Shown: piece by piece, positions 1 to 10,820 of the stretch
Layout: each line of letters begins with the position of its first letter
Numbering within the stretch: position 1 is the stretch's first letter
Assembly: GCF_001941825.1 (NCBI RefSeq)
Contig: NZ_CP019037.1
Location: forward strand, 248,001-312,000
Direction of reading: 5' to 3'
DNA length: 64,000 bases
Source: Massilia putida
GTDB taxonomy: Bacteria; Pseudomonadota; Gammaproteobacteria; Burkholderiales; Burkholderiaceae_D
Notes under the pieces: generated by a model
The model's input: the letters and a program-made list of their open reading frames with translations, nothing else
Databases searched by the model: none
What the model was told of the DNA's origin: nothing
Program-made: the position numbers and the translations under genes

Positions 1-1
1 C

Positions 2-325
2 GCCTCGGTCGTGCGCCTCGAAGGCGGCAAGGCGACCGTCACGCGCGAAGTGGACGGCGGCCTCGAAACCGTGTCGCTGGCGTTGCCCGCGGTGGTGACG
101 ACGGACCTGCGCCTGAACGAACCGCGCTACGTGACCCTCCCGAACATCATGAAGGCCAAGAAAAAGCCGCTCGAGACCGTGAAGCCGGCGGAACTGGGCG
201 TGGACGTCGCGCCGCGCCTGAAGACGCTGAAGGTCGTCGAGCCGCCGCAACGCTCGGCGGGGATCGTCGTGCCCGACGTCGCCACGCTCGTGGACAAGCT
301 GCGCAACACGGCGAAGGTCCTGTAA
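2..325 (+). CDS. etfB: Electron transfer flavoprotein beta subunit (3' part)
   Basis: C-terminal 107 residues of the ETF beta subunit; the 5' end lies left of the window. With EtfA it forms the soluble heterodimer that takes electrons from acyl-CoA dehydrogenases and passes them to ETF-ubiquinone oxidoreductase, which is encoded at 58062 in this window. The visible part has the family's typical ending: a stretch with [22 protein letters not shown], then the MKAKKKP segment near the AMP site and a [17 protein letters not shown] tail. It leads a forward group with the small ORF at 343, etfA and panC. Family call is firm; the first residues cannot be seen. Confidence 0.93.
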   Translation, partial: ASVVRLEGGKATVTREVDGGLETVSLALPAVVTTDLRLNEPRYVTLPNIMKAKKKPLETVKPAELGVDVAPRLKTLKVVEPPQRSAGIVVPDVATLVDKLRNTAKVL

Positions 326-342
326 CCCACCACTTCAACCAC

Positions 343-530
343 ATGGGCATGGAACATTCGATGGCACATTGCACGCGTCCAACCAAGGAGCAGATCCGGG
401 CCTGGCTTGCCGAGCGCCGTCAGGCCGGCGCCCCATTTCCGGCATGCGAACAGGTCCGGCACCAGCTTGGATGGCGCTACGGGGCGTCCGGAATGCCTGC
501 CGGCCCGAACCAACAACTGAAAGGAAGCAA

Positions 531-534
<4 letters not shown>
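343..534 (+). CDS. Small protein of unknown function between etfB and etfA
   Basis: 63 codons from ATG 343; in-frame ATGs at 349 and 361 are alternative starts, and none has a strong ribosome binding site. The core reads [15 protein letters not shown], then a Pro/Ala stretch, then VRHQLGW, a pattern that I associate with short uncharacterised Burkholderiales proteins. It is probably helical, with no signal peptide or membrane segment. Its TGA stop overlaps the etfA ATG (ATGA at 531-534), which favours genuine translation coupled to etfA. It could still be a spacer ORF. Confidence 0.45.
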
Positions 535-2308
<1,774 letters not shown>

Positions 2309-2478
2309 AAACGGGGTGCGGGTCCGGCCGCGCCCGATTTCGGGCATGGATCTGCCATCCGCCCCCAGGCCTTGCCGCGCTACGCCATCACCCTGGGCCA
2401 TCGGGCACGCGCGGTCTCGTTGACCCGCGCCCAGAAATCCACAATAATCATATAAATCATTAATGTGAAGGGAATACC
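2309..2478 (+). other. Intergenic region panC-prpB
   Basis: 170 bases without a gene. The first 120 bases are GC-rich and show no clear terminator. The last 40 bases are strongly AT-rich and hold the direct-repeat element at 2447-2460 and the prpB ribosome binding site (AAGGGA at 2468-2473). Confidence 0.6.
2447..2460 (+). promoter_or_regulatory. ATCAT-N4-ATCAT element upstream of prpB
   Basis: Perfect direct repeat ATCAT-ATAA-ATCAT with 9-base period, 18 bases before the prpB start, followed by TAATG. The same arrangement recurs before six other units in this window. It may be an operator or an AT-rich promoter core. Confidence 0.5.
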
Positions 2479-3369
2479 ATGAGCCAGACCTCAGCAGGCG
2501 CAGCGTTCCGCCGCGCCGTCCAGGAAGAACATCCGTTGCAGGTCATCGGCGCCATCAACGCCAACCACGCGCTGCTCGCCAAGCGGGCCGGCTACCGCGC
2601 CATCTACCTGTCGGGCGGCGGCGTGGCGGCCGGGTCGCTGGGCCTGCCGGACCTCGGCATCTCCGGTCTCGACGACGTGCTGACCGACGTGCGCCGCATC
2701 ACCGACGTGTGCGACCTGCCGCTGCTGGTCGACATCGACACGGGCTTCGGTTCTTCCGCCTTCAACGTCGCGCGCACCGTCCGTTCGCTGATCAAGGCCG
2801 GCGCCGGTGCCTGCCACATCGAAGACCAGGTCGGCGCCAAGCGCTGCGGCCACCGTCCGGGCAAGGAGATCGTCAGCCTGGGCGAGATGGTCGACCGCGT
2901 GAAAGCCGCCGTCGATGCGCGCACGGACGACAACTTCGTCATCATGGCGAGAACCGACGCGCTGGCCGTCGAGGGTCTCGACAGAGCCGTCGAGCGCGCG
3001 GTCGCCTGCGTGGAGGCGGGCGCCGACATGATCTTCCCGGAAGCCATCACGAGCCTCGAGATGTACGCGCAATTCAAGAAGGCGGTCAAGGTGCCCATCC
3101 TCGCCAACATCACGGAATTCGGTTCGACGCCGCTGTTCACCGTGGACGAGCTGCGCGGCGCCGACGTCGACATCGTGCTGTACCCGCTGTCCGCGTTCCG
3201 CGCGATGAACAAGGCTGCGGAAAACGTCTATGAAGCGATCCGCCGCGACGGCACGCAGAAGAACGTCGTCGACACGATGCAGACCCGCGCCGAACTGTAC
3301 GAGCGCATCGACTATCACCGTTACGAACAGAACCTGGACGCGCTGTTCGCGCAAAACAAAGCCAAATAA
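2479..3369 (+). CDS. prpB: 2-methylisocitrate lyase
   Basis: 296 residues. It cleaves 2-methylisocitrate to pyruvate and succinate, the last step of the methylcitrate cycle that oxidises propionyl-CoA. It belongs to the isocitrate lyase/PEP mutase superfamily: [11 protein letters not shown] near residue 40, metal-binding DIDTGFG near 85, and the catalytic KRCGH motif with Cys123. Start ATG 2479 follows AAGGGA. First gene of prpB-prpC-acnD-prpF; the AT-rich promoter region with the repeated ATCAT element lies directly upstream. No PrpR regulator gene is nearby, so control is from elsewhere. Confidence 0.97.
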   Translation: MSQTSAGAAFRRAVQEEHPLQVIGAINANHALLAKRAGYRAIYLSGGGVAAGSLGLPDLGISGLDDVLTDVRRITDVCDLPLLVDIDTGFGSSAFNVARTVRSLIKAGAGACHIEDQVGAKRCGHRPGKEIVSLGEMVDRVKAAVDARTDDNFVIMARTDALAVEGLDRAVERAVACVEAGADMIFPEAITSLEMYAQFKKAVKVPILANITEFGSTPLFTVDELRGADVDIVLYPLSAFRAMNKAAENVYEAIRRDGTQKNVVDTMQTRAELYERIDYHRYEQNLDALFAQNKAK

Positions 3370-3384
3370 TTCGAGGAGACCGAC

Positions 3385-4548
3385 ATGAGCGAAGCAAAGA
3401 CATCCGATACGCCGACCTTCAAACCGAAGAAATCCGTGGCCCTGTCCGGCGTGGCCGCCGGCAACACCGCACTGTGCTCGGTGGGCCGTTCCGGCAACGA
3501 CCTGCATTACCGCGGCTATGACATCCTGGATGTGGCCGATGCCTGCGAATTCGAGGAAATCGCCTACCTGCTGGTTCACGGGAAATTGCCGAATGCGGCC
3601 GAACTGAAGGGTTACAAGACCAAGCTGAAAGCGCTGCGCGGTTTGCCGCAGTCGGTCAAGGCCGCGCTGGAGGCACTGCCCGCAAGCAGCCATCCGATGG
3701 ACGTGATGCGCACCGGCGTGTCCACGCTCGGCTGCGTGCTGCCCGAGAAGGAAGACCACAACATCGCCGGCGCGCGCGACATCGGCGACAGGTTGATGGC
3801 GTCGTTCGGCTCGATGCTGCTGTACTGGTATCACTACAGCCACAACGGCAAGCGCATCGACGTGGAGACGGACGACGACTCGATCGGCGGCCATATTCTG
3901 CACCTGCTGCACGGGAGCAAGCCACCGGAAGAGTGGGTCAAGGCGATGCATACCTCGCTGATCCTGTATGCCGAGCACGAATTCAACGCGTCGACCTTCA
4001 CGGCCCGCGTCGTTGCCGGCACGGGTTCGGATATCTACTCGTCGATCACGGCGGCAATCGGCGCGCTGCGCGGGCCGAAGCACGGCGGCGCCAACGAGGT
4101 CGCGCTCGAGATCCAGAAGCGTTACGAGAGCCCGGACGAGGCCGAGGCCGACATCCGCAACCGCGTCGCCAACAAGGAAGTCGTCATCGGCTTCGGTCAC
4201 CCGGTCTACACGATCTCCGATCCGCGCAACAAGGTGATCAAGGAGGTGGCGCGGCGCCTGTCCGACAAGGCCGGCTCGACGAGGATGTTCGACATCGCCG
4301 AGCGCCTTGAATCGGTGATGTGGGAAGTGAAAAAGATGTTCCCGAACCTGGACTGGTTCTCGGCCGTGTCCTACCACCTGATGGGCGTGCCGACGGCGAT
4401 GTTCACGCCGCTGTTCGTCATCTCGCGCACGTCGGGCTGGGCGGCGCACGTGATCGAGCAGCGCATCGACAACAAGATCATCCGGCCGAGCGCGAACTAC
4501 GTCGGTCCGGAAGACCTGCGATTCATCCCGCTGGCAGAGCGCAAGTGA
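3385..4548 (+). CDS. prpC: 2-methylcitrate synthase
   Basis: 387 residues, typical of the short bacterial 2-methylcitrate synthases. It condenses propionyl-CoA with oxaloacetate. Citrate-synthase-fold catalytic residues are visible: His233 in the HGGAN motif, His272 in GFGHPVY, and the Asp in the [14 protein letters not shown] segment. The start is preceded by GAGGAG. It lies 15 bases after prpB and 10 bases before acnD, clearly one operon. The closeness to prpB and acnD rules out a housekeeping citrate synthase. Confidence 0.96.
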   Translation: MSEAKTSDTPTFKPKKSVALSGVAAGNTALCSVGRSGNDLHYRGYDILDVADACEFEEIAYLLVHGKLPNAAELKGYKTKLKALRGLPQSVKAALEALPASSHPMDVMRTGVSTLGCVLPEKEDHNIAGARDIGDRLMASFGSMLLYWYHYSHNGKRIDVETDDDSIGGHILHLLHGSKPPEEWVKAMHTSLILYAEHEFNASTFTARVVAGTGSDIYSSITAAIGALRGPKHGGANEVALEIQKRYESPDEAEADIRNRVANKEVVIGFGHPVYTISDPRNKVIKEVARRLSDKAGSTRMFDIAERLESVMWEVKKMFPNLDWFSAVSYHLMGVPTAMFTPLFVISRTSGWAAHVIEQRIDNKIIRPSANYVGPEDLRFIPLAERK

Positions 4549-4558
4549 TCGGGACGAC

Positions 4559-7159
4559 ATGAACAGCCATTATCGCAAACCCCTGAGCGGCACGAGCCTG
4601 CATTACTTCGACGCGCGAGCGGCCGTCGAGGAGATCCGGCCCGGCGCCTGGGACACGCTCCCGTACACGTCGCGCGTGCTCGCCGAAAACCTCGTGCGCC
4701 GCTGCGACCCGCAAGCGCTGGTCCCGTCGTTGCGGCAACTGATCGAGCGTCGCCGCGACCTCGATTTCCCGTGGTTCCCGGCGCGCGTCGTGTGCCACGA
4801 CATTCTCGGCCAGACGGCCCTCGTCGACCTGGCCGGCCTGCGCGACGCGATCGCCGCCCAGGGCGGCGATCCGCGCCTTGTCAATCCGGTCGTGCCCACC
4901 CAGCTCGTGGTCGACCATTCGCTGGCCGTCGAGTGTGGCGGCTTCGATCCGGATGCCTTCGCGAAGAACCGTGCCATCGAGGACCGCCGCAACGAAGACC
5001 GCTTCGACTTCATCGAATGGACCCGGAACGCCTTCCGCAACGTCGACGTGATCCCGCCGGGGAACGGCATCCTTCACCAGATTAATCTCGAGCGCATGAG
5101 CCCCGTCGTGCAGGTGAAGGACGGCATTGCCTTTCCCGACACGCTCGTCGGCACCGACTCGCACACACCGATGGTCGATGCGCTGGGCGTGATCGCGATC
5201 GGCGTCGGCGGCCTGGAAGCGGAAAGCGTGATGCTCGGCCGCGCATCCTGGATGCGCCTGCCGGACATTGTCGGCGTCGAACTCACCGGCAAACCCGGAC
5301 CAGGTATCACCGCCACCGATATCGTGCTGGCGCTGACCGAATTCCTGCGCAAGGCAAAGGTAGTGTCGACCTATCTCGAGTTCCATGGTCCTGGCGCGGC
5401 CAACCTGACGCTGGGCGACCGTGCCACGATCTCGAACATGGCCCCGGAATTCGGCGCCACCGCGGCCATGTTCGCCATCGACGAGCAGACGATCGCGTAC
5501 CTGAAGCTCACCGGGCGCGACGACGATCAGGTCAGGCTCGTCGAGCTGTACGCCAGGGAAACGGGCCTGTGGGCGGACACGCTCAAGAACGCGCAGTACG
5601 AGCGGACACTCCACTTCGACCTGTCCACGGTCGTGCGCAACATCGCCGGTCCGTCGAACCCGCACAAGCGCGTCGCGACGACGGAGCTGGCGCAGCACGG
5701 CATCACGGGCGTCGTTGAGAACAAGCCGGGACTGATGCCGGACGGCGCCGTGATCATCGCGGCCATCACGAGCTGCACGAACACGAACAACCCGCGCAAC
5801 ATGGTGGCCGCAGGCCTCCTCGCGCGCAACGCGAACGCGCGCGGGCTCGCGCGCAAGCCGTGGGTGAAGTCCTCGCTGGCGCCGGGTTCCAAGGCCGTGC
5901 CGTTGTACCTGGAAGAGGCGGGCCTGCTGCCGGAGCTGGAACAACTGGGCTTCGGCGTCGTCGCCTTCGCCTGCACGACCTGCAACGGCATGTCGGGCGC
6001 GCTGGAGCCCGCGATCCAGCAGGAGATCGTCGAGCGCGACCTGTACGCGACCGCGGTCCTGTCGGGCAACCGCAACTTCGACGGCCGCATCCACCCGTAT
6101 GCGAAGCAGGCGTTCCTCGCGTCGCCGCCGCTCGTCGTCGCGTATGCGATCGCGGGCACGATCCGCTTCGACATCGAGAAGGACGTGCTGGGGACGGATG
6201 CCGAAGGCAATCCGGTGCGGCTGGCGGACATCTGGCCGAGCGATGCGGAGATCGACGCCGTCGTCGCGCGGGCCGTCAAACCGCAGCAGTTCCGGAACGT
6301 GTACGACATCATGTTCGCACGCCGCGAAGGCAATGGCGACATCGTCAGTCCGCTGTATGACTGGCGCGCGCATAGTACGTACATCCGCCGCCCGCCCTAC
6401 TGGGAAGGTGCGCTGGCCGGCGAGCGGTCGCTGTCGGGAATGCGGCCGCTGGCGGTCCTGGGCGATAACATCACGACCGACCACCTGTCGCCGTCGAACG
6501 CGATCATGCTCGACAGCGCGGCGGGCGAATACCTCGCAAAGATGGGGTTGCCGGAGGAGGACTTCAATTCGTACGCGACGCACCGCGGCGACCACTTGAC
6601 GGCGCAGCGCGCCACGTTCGCGAATCCGACCCTAAAGAACGAGATGGTGCGCAGTGCCGACGGCAGCGTGAAGGCCGGTTCGCTCGCGCGTATCGAGCCG
6701 GAGGGCACCGTGACCCGGATGTGGGAAGCGATCGAGACGTACATGGAGCGCAAGCAGCCGCTGATCGTGATCGCCGGTGCCGACTACGGCCAGGGCTCGT
6801 CGCGCGACTGGGCCGCGAAGGGCGTGCGGCTGGCGGGCGTGGAGGCCATCGTGGCCGAAGGCTTCGAGCGCATCCACCGCACGAACCTCGTCGGCATGGG
6901 CGTGCTGCCGCTGGAATTCCAGCCGGGGACCACCCGCCTCACGCTGGGCATCGACGGGACGGAAACGTTCGACGTCGTGGGCGAGCGGACGCCGCGCGCA
7001 ACGCTGACGCTCGTGATCCATCGGCGCAACGGCGAGACCGTCAAGGTGCCGGTAATCTGCCGCCTCGACACGGCCGAGGAAGTATCGATCTACGAGGCGG
7101 GCGGGGTGCTGCAGCGGTTTGCGCAGGACTTCCTGGCCTCGTCGAAGGTCGCCGCTTAA
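4559..7159 (+). CDS. acnD: Fe/S-dependent 2-methylcitrate dehydratase AcnD
   Basis: 866 residues, an aconitase-family enzyme that with PrpF replaces PrpD: it dehydrates 2-methylcitrate to 2-methylaconitate. The three iron-sulphur cysteines are in place: Cys406 in SCTNTNNPRN, and Cys472 and Cys475 in ACTTCNGMSG. The C-terminal swivel domain carries YGQGSSRDWAAKG, the substrate-binding Ser-Arg motif. Its neighbour prpF is required with acnD for function in known systems, and the pair distinguishes this operon from the PrpD type. Complete and intact. Confidence 0.96.
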   Translation: MNSHYRKPLSGTSLHYFDARAAVEEIRPGAWDTLPYTSRVLAENLVRRCDPQALVPSLRQLIERRRDLDFPWFPARVVCHDILGQTALVDLAGLRDAIAAQGGDPRLVNPVVPTQLVVDHSLAVECGGFDPDAFAKNRAIEDRRNEDRFDFIEWTRNAFRNVDVIPPGNGILHQINLERMSPVVQVKDGIAFPDTLVGTDSHTPMVDALGVIAIGVGGLEAESVMLGRASWMRLPDIVGVELTGKPGPGITATDIVLALTEFLRKAKVVSTYLEFHGPGAANLTLGDRATISNMAPEFGATAAMFAIDEQTIAYLKLTGRDDDQVRLVELYARETGLWADTLKNAQYERTLHFDLSTVVRNIAGPSNPHKRVATTELAQHGITGVVENKPGLMPDGAVIIAAITSCTNTNNPRNMVAAGLLARNANARGLARKPWVKSSLAPGSKAVPLYLEEAGLLPELEQLGFGVVAFACTTCNGMSGALEPAIQQEIVERDLYATAVLSGNRNFDGRIHPYAKQAFLASPPLVVAYAIAGTIRFDIEKDVLGTDAEGNPVRLADIWPSDAEIDAVVARAVKPQQFRNVYDIMFARREGNGDIVSPLYDWRAHSTYIRRPPYWEGALAGERSLSGMRPLAVLGDNITTDHLSPSNAIMLDSAAGEYLAKMGLPEEDFNSYATHRGDHLTAQRATFANPTLKNEMVRSADGSVKAGSLARIEPEGTVTRMWEAIETYMERKQPLIVIAGADYGQGSSRDWAAKGVRLAGVEAIVAEGFERIHRTNLVGMGVLPLEFQPGTTRLTLGIDGTETFDVVGERTPRATLTLVIHRRNGETVKVPVICRLDTAEEVSIYEAGGVLQRFAQDFLASSKVAA

Positions 7160-7174
7160 ACGCAACATATGAAC

Positions 7175-7200
7175 GTCGCCCCTGCCTTCGCGGGGGCGAC
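7175..7200. repeat. Short palindromic repeat between acnD and prpF
   Basis: GTCGCCCC at 7175-7182 pairs perfectly with GGGGCGAC at 7193-7200 around a 10-base loop. The sequence resembles the dispersed CCCCGCGAAGGCGGGG-type short repeats of many proteobacterial genomes, whose translation gives a PAKAG motif. It could stabilise the upstream mRNA or weakly attenuate prpF. Only one copy was seen here. Confidence 0.6.
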
Positions 7201-7218
7201 GGACCAGGGATAACACTT

Positions 7219-8427
7219 ATGACTCATGTACCCCAGATCAAAGTCCCCGCCGTCTACATGCGCGGCGGCACCAGCAAAGGCGTGTTCTTCCGCCTGCAAG
7301 ACCTGCCCGAAGCCGCGCAGGCGCCGGGTGCAGCGCGCGACAACTTCCTGCTGCGCGTGATCGGCAGCCCCGACCCTTACGGCAAGCAGATCGACGGGAT
7401 GGGTGGTGCGACGTCCAGCACCAGCAAGGCCGTGATCGTCGCGCGCAGTAGCCGTCCCGGCCACGACGTCGACTACCTGTTCGGCCAGGTATCGATCGAC
7501 AAGCCCTTCGTCGACTGGAGCGGCAACTGCGGCAACCTGTCGGCGGCGGTCGGCGCGTTCGCCATCAGCAGCGGCCTGGTTCATCACGAGCGCATTCCGC
7601 GAGACGGCACGTTCACCGTGCGCATCTGGCAGGCCAACATCAACAAGACGATCGTCGCCCACGTGCCCATCACGCACGGGCAAGTGCAGGAGACGGGAGA
7701 CTTCGAGCTCGATGGCGTCACGTTCCCGGCTGCCGAGGTGCGGCTGGAATTCATGGATCCGGCCGCGGAGGAGGGCGATGGCGGTGGCGCGATGTTCCCG
7801 ACCGGGAGCCTCGTCGACGACCTCGAGGTACCAGGCGTCGGCACGCTCAAGGCCACGCTCATCAACGCGGGCATTCCCACTGTCTTCGTGAACGCGCGCG
7901 ACATCGGGTTCACTGGTACCGAACTTCAGGACGATGTCAACGGGGATCCGAAGGCGCTGGCGATGTTCGAGGCTATCCGTGCCCACGGGGCGGTGCGCAT
8001 GGGACTCATATCGCATGTCGACGAGGCGGCACGACGCCAGCATACGCCGAAGGTCGCGTTTGTCGCGCCGGCGGCACCGTACACCGCATCGAGCGGCAGG
8101 CGCATCGAAGTCCAGGACGTCGACCTGCTCGTGCGGGCGCTGTCGATGGGCAAACTGCACCACGCGATGATGGGTACGGCGGCTGTCGCGATCGGCACGG
8201 CAGCCGCGATCCCGGGGACGCTGGTCAGCCTTGCCGCAGGCGGTGGGGGCCAGGAGGCCGTGCGTTTCGGGCACCCCTCCGGCACATTGCGGGTCGGCGC
8301 GGTGGCGCGCCGGATCAAAGGGGACTGGGTCGTCACCAAGGCGGTGATGAGCCGCAGCAGCCGCGTGTTGATGGAGGGCTGGGTGCGAGTTCCAGCCGAC
8401 GCTTTCTCATCCCGGTCGGGCGTCTGA
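7219..8427 (+). CDS. prpF: 2-methylaconitate cis-trans isomerase PrpF
   Basis: 402 residues from ATG 7219. PrpF isomerises the 2-methylaconitate made by AcnD so that aconitase can hydrate it. The N-terminus has the family motif VPAVYMRGGTSKGVFF; IDGMGGATSSTSKA and DWSGNCGNLSAAVG follow, as expected for the diaminopimelate-epimerase-like fold. An in-frame extension reaching 6721 overlaps acnD and is not credible. It is the last gene of the prp operon. The 59-base gap to acnD holds a palindromic repeat. Confidence 0.95.
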   Translation: MTHVPQIKVPAVYMRGGTSKGVFFRLQDLPEAAQAPGAARDNFLLRVIGSPDPYGKQIDGMGGATSSTSKAVIVARSSRPGHDVDYLFGQVSIDKPFVDWSGNCGNLSAAVGAFAISSGLVHHERIPRDGTFTVRIWQANINKTIVAHVPITHGQVQETGDFELDGVTFPAAEVRLEFMDPAAEEGDGGGAMFPTGSLVDDLEVPGVGTLKATLINAGIPTVFVNARDIGFTGTELQDDVNGDPKALAMFEAIRAHGAVRMGLISHVDEAARRQHTPKVAFVAPAAPYTASSGRRIEVQDVDLLVRALSMGKLHHAMMGTAAVAIGTAAAIPGTLVSLAAGGGGQEAVRFGHPSGTLRVGAVARRIKGDWVVTKAVMSRSSRVLMEGWVRVPADAFSSRSGV

Positions 8428-8493
8428 ACCCGGCATCGAGGCAAGGGGTGCGGCTCTGCAGGGTGGATCGCGACGCTCGCGACCCGCCCCGGC

Positions 8494-9525
8494 TTATGAT
8501 GGTTCCGGCCCGACCTGGCATAGCTGCTTGCCGAGGTTGCGTCCCTCGACCAGCGAATTGATCGCTTCGTGCATATTCTCGAGGCCAGGCGTGATGGTGG
8601 CGTGGTGCTTCAGCCTGCCTTCGCGATACCATGCGGACGCCCTGGCGATGAATTCATGGTGGCGCGCCATATGGTCCATCGCCAGGAACCCGCGCACGGT
8701 CAGGCGTTTCAGGACGAGCGTCATCAGGTTCGGGCCCGGCGCTTCGCCTCCGCCGCTGTATTGGGCGACCTGGCCACACAGCGCCACGCGGCCGAAGTCG
8801 TTCATGTTCGCGAAGGCCGCTTTCTGAATCTCGCCGCCGACGTTTTCGTAGTACACGTCGACCCCGGCCGGACAGGCGCGCGCGATCGCCTCACGCAGTC
8901 CGCCCTGCTTATAGTCGACGCAGTCGTCGAAGCCGAGCTCGTCGCGGACGAAGGCGCACTTCGCGGCGCCGCCGGCGATGCCAACGACGCGCGCGCCGGC
9001 GATCCTGGCGAATTGCCCGGCCAGCGCGCCGGTAGCGCCGGCGGCGGCCGACACCAGGAAAGTTTCGCCGGGCGCGGGCTGTCCGATGTCGAACACGCCG
9101 ATGTAGGCCGTGAATCCGACCAGCCCCAGCGCGCCCAGGTGCAGCGGCAGCGGACCGTGCGCCGGGTCGATACGCACGAGGAACTGTTCGCGGCCCGGCC
9201 TGAACTTCTGGTAACGCTGCCAGCGCGTGTGGCCGGTCGCGACCAGTTCGCCAATCGGCCATTGCGGATCGCGGCTCGCGACGATTTCTCCAACCGCGCC
9301 CGAGCTGCCGGGCATCTGCCCGACCGCAGTCTTGAACACATAGTCGGCACGGTCGTCGAACTGCGCGCGGCTGCCTGCGTCGATCGAGATGTAGATGATG
9401 CGCACGAGGATCTCGCCATCCTTCAGTTCCGGAACCGCGTTCGCGCGTAATTCGAACGCGTCCGCCTCCAGGCTGCCCGGTGCAACCTGTTTTGCCACAC
9501 GGATCGTCTGGTTCTGAAATTCCAT
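8494..9525 (-). CDS. NADP-dependent medium-chain oxidoreductase (CurA/YncB type)
   Basis: 343 residues from ATG 9525, chosen because AAGAGG precedes it; an extension to 9606 would run through the operator. It is a zinc-free medium-chain dehydrogenase/reductase: GroES-like N-terminal half with the DGEILVRIIYISIDAGSR segment, then a Rossmann domain with SAAAGATGALAGQFARI and VVGIAGG. Relatives reduce double bonds of alpha,beta-unsaturated ketones or alkenals. Divergent from the adh operon; a long AT-rich palindrome sits 21 bases upstream, pointing to repression by a dedicated regulator. Substrate unknown. Confidence 0.85.
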   Translation of the reverse strand: MEFQNQTIRVAKQVAPGSLEADAFELRANAVPELKDGEILVRIIYISIDAGSRAQFDDRADYVFKTAVGQMPGSSGAVGEIVASRDPQWPIGELVATGHTRWQRYQKFRPGREQFLVRIDPAHGPLPLHLGALGLVGFTAYIGVFDIGQPAPGETFLVSAAAGATGALAGQFARIAGARVVGIAGGAAKCAFVRDELGFDDCVDYKQGGLREAIARACPAGVDVYYENVGGEIQKAAFANMNDFGRVALCGQVAQYSGGGEAPGPNLMTLVLKRLTVRGFLAMDHMARHHEFIARASAWYREGRLKHHATITPGLENMHEAINSLVEGRNLGKQLCQVGPEPS

Positions 9526-9546
9526 CAGATACCTCTTCTTCGTGAA

Positions 9547-9577
9547 AATAAACATATTAATCATTAATATGTTTATT
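9547..9577. promoter_or_regulatory. 31-bp AT-rich palindrome, probable operator
   Basis: Arms AATAAACATATTAA (9547-9560) and TTAATATGTTTATT (9564-9577) are perfectly complementary around TCA. It sits between the start of the reverse MDR gene and the forward adh gene. This is the strongest dyad in the window and most likely a regulator binding site. Confidence 0.7.
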
Positions 9578-9661
9578 GGCAAGAAGATGCGCACGAGGAC
9601 CGCCACCGCCCGCGCTGCGGCTACTGGGAAAGGACTTAATTGTTGCTTGATATACAGTCTA

Positions 9662-9675
9662 ATGATATATATGAT
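9662..9675 (-). promoter_or_regulatory. ATCAT-N4-ATCAT element upstream of adh
   Basis: On the forward strand it reads ATGAT-ATAT-ATGAT, a perfect copy of the recurrent element in reverse orientation, 27 bases before the alcohol dehydrogenase start at 9703. Confidence 0.5.
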
Positions 9676-9702
9676 TTAGATATTCTTACAAGGAGACATG
9701 CC

Positions 9703-10812
9703 ATGCAAATCAAAGCAGCACTGGCCCATGCCAACAATGCCGAACTGAGGATCGAGGACATCGACCTGGCCGAACCGGGGCCGGGGGAGGTCATCGTGCG
9801 CGTCGTCGCAACCGGCCTGTGCCATACCGACCTCACCGTCCTCGCCCATGCGCCTCTGCCCTGGCCCGCCGTGCTGGGTCACGAAGGCGCCGGCGTGGTC
9901 GTGAAAGTCGGCGCCGGCGTGGCCAAGGTCGTGGAAGGGGACCACGTGCTGATGACCACCAGCTCCTGCGGCACGTGCAAGAGCTGCGTGGCCGGCCAGC
10001 CCTCGTATTGCGTGCACTTCCGCGCCCTGAACACGTCGGGCGGGTTCCGGCGCGACGGCGGCTGCAGCCACAGCCAGCACGGCAAGCCGGTGTACGGGCG
10101 CTTCCTGGGACAATCCTCGTTCGCCAGCCATGTGCTTGCGGGCGAGCGTAACCTCATCAAGGTCGACAAGGCCTTGCCGCTGGACCTGCTTGCCCCGCTT
10201 GGCTGCGGTATCCAGACCGGCGTCGGCGCCGTCCTGAATACCTTGCGGCCGAGCGCCGGCAGCAGCCTGGTGGTGTTCGGCGCGGGCGCGGTCGGCCTGT
10301 CCGCCCTGATGGCGGCGAAGCTGGCCGGTTGCACGACCTTGATCGCGGTCGACAGGTTGGCTTCGCGTCTCGAGTTGGCGCGCGAGCTTGGCGCCATGCA
10401 CGCGATCGACGCGGGCCAGGCCGACGCCGTCGCCGCCATCCGTGAAATCACGGGCGCCGGGGCCGACTACGCCGTGGAGGCGACCGGCATCCCGGCCGTC
10501 ATGGCGCAGGCGATCGAAGCGCTGGGTATCGGCGGCACGGTGGCGCTGGTCGGCGTGGCGGGGGCCACGGCCTCGGTCTCCTTCAATCCGATGGAACTGC
10601 AGAACAAGCGCATCACGATCAAGGGATCCATCATGGCCGGCGACCACGGAGTGCCCGACGTGTTCATCCCGGAACTGATCGACTTCTGGCAGCGCGGCCT
10701 GCTGCCGATCGAAAAACTGGTGAAGCATTACAGTTTCGACCAGATCAACCAGGCGGTCCATGACGCGCACGACGGCAGCACCGTCAAGCCGGTCATGCGC
10801 CTTCCGCAATGA
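9703..10812 (+). CDS. Zinc-dependent alcohol dehydrogenase, aryl/allyl alcohol type
   Basis: 369 residues; start 9703 follows AAGGAGA. A zinc-containing MDR: catalytic zinc ligands Cys40 (GLCHTD), His60-Glu61 and the later GCGIQTG cysteine; structural zinc Cys89, Cys92, Cys95 and Cys103. The NAD fold shows FGAGAVGLSALMAAK. The GHEGAGVV and LGCGIQTGVGAVLNTL signatures match benzyl-alcohol (XylB-like) and geraniol-type dehydrogenases, so it probably oxidises a primary aromatic or terpenoid alcohol to the aldehyde. It is coupled to the aldehyde dehydrogenase that follows, consistent with stepwise oxidation to the acid. Confidence 0.9.
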   Translation: MQIKAALAHANNAELRIEDIDLAEPGPGEVIVRVVATGLCHTDLTVLAHAPLPWPAVLGHEGAGVVVKVGAGVAKVVEGDHVLMTTSSCGTCKSCVAGQPSYCVHFRALNTSGGFRRDGGCSHSQHGKPVYGRFLGQSSFASHVLAGERNLIKVDKALPLDLLAPLGCGIQTGVGAVLNTLRPSAGSSLVVFGAGAVGLSALMAAKLAGCTTLIAVDRLASRLELARELGAMHAIDAGQADAVAAIREITGAGADYAVEATGIPAVMAQAIEALGIGGTVALVGVAGATASVSFNPMELQNKRITIKGSIMAGDHGVPDVFIPELIDFWQRGLLPIEKLVKHYSFDQINQAVHDAHDGSTVKPVMRLPQ

Positions 10813-10820
10813 GGGGAACC

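Noticed and set aside
2491..4560. 689-codon reverse ORF opposite prpB and prpC
   Set aside because: Shadow of high-GC third positions; the forward genes have full family motifs and the reverse translation is rich in His, Arg and Val without recognisable domains.
4523..6595. 690-codon reverse ORF opposite acnD
   Set aside because: Antisense to a clearly intact aconitase-family gene; no independent start signal.
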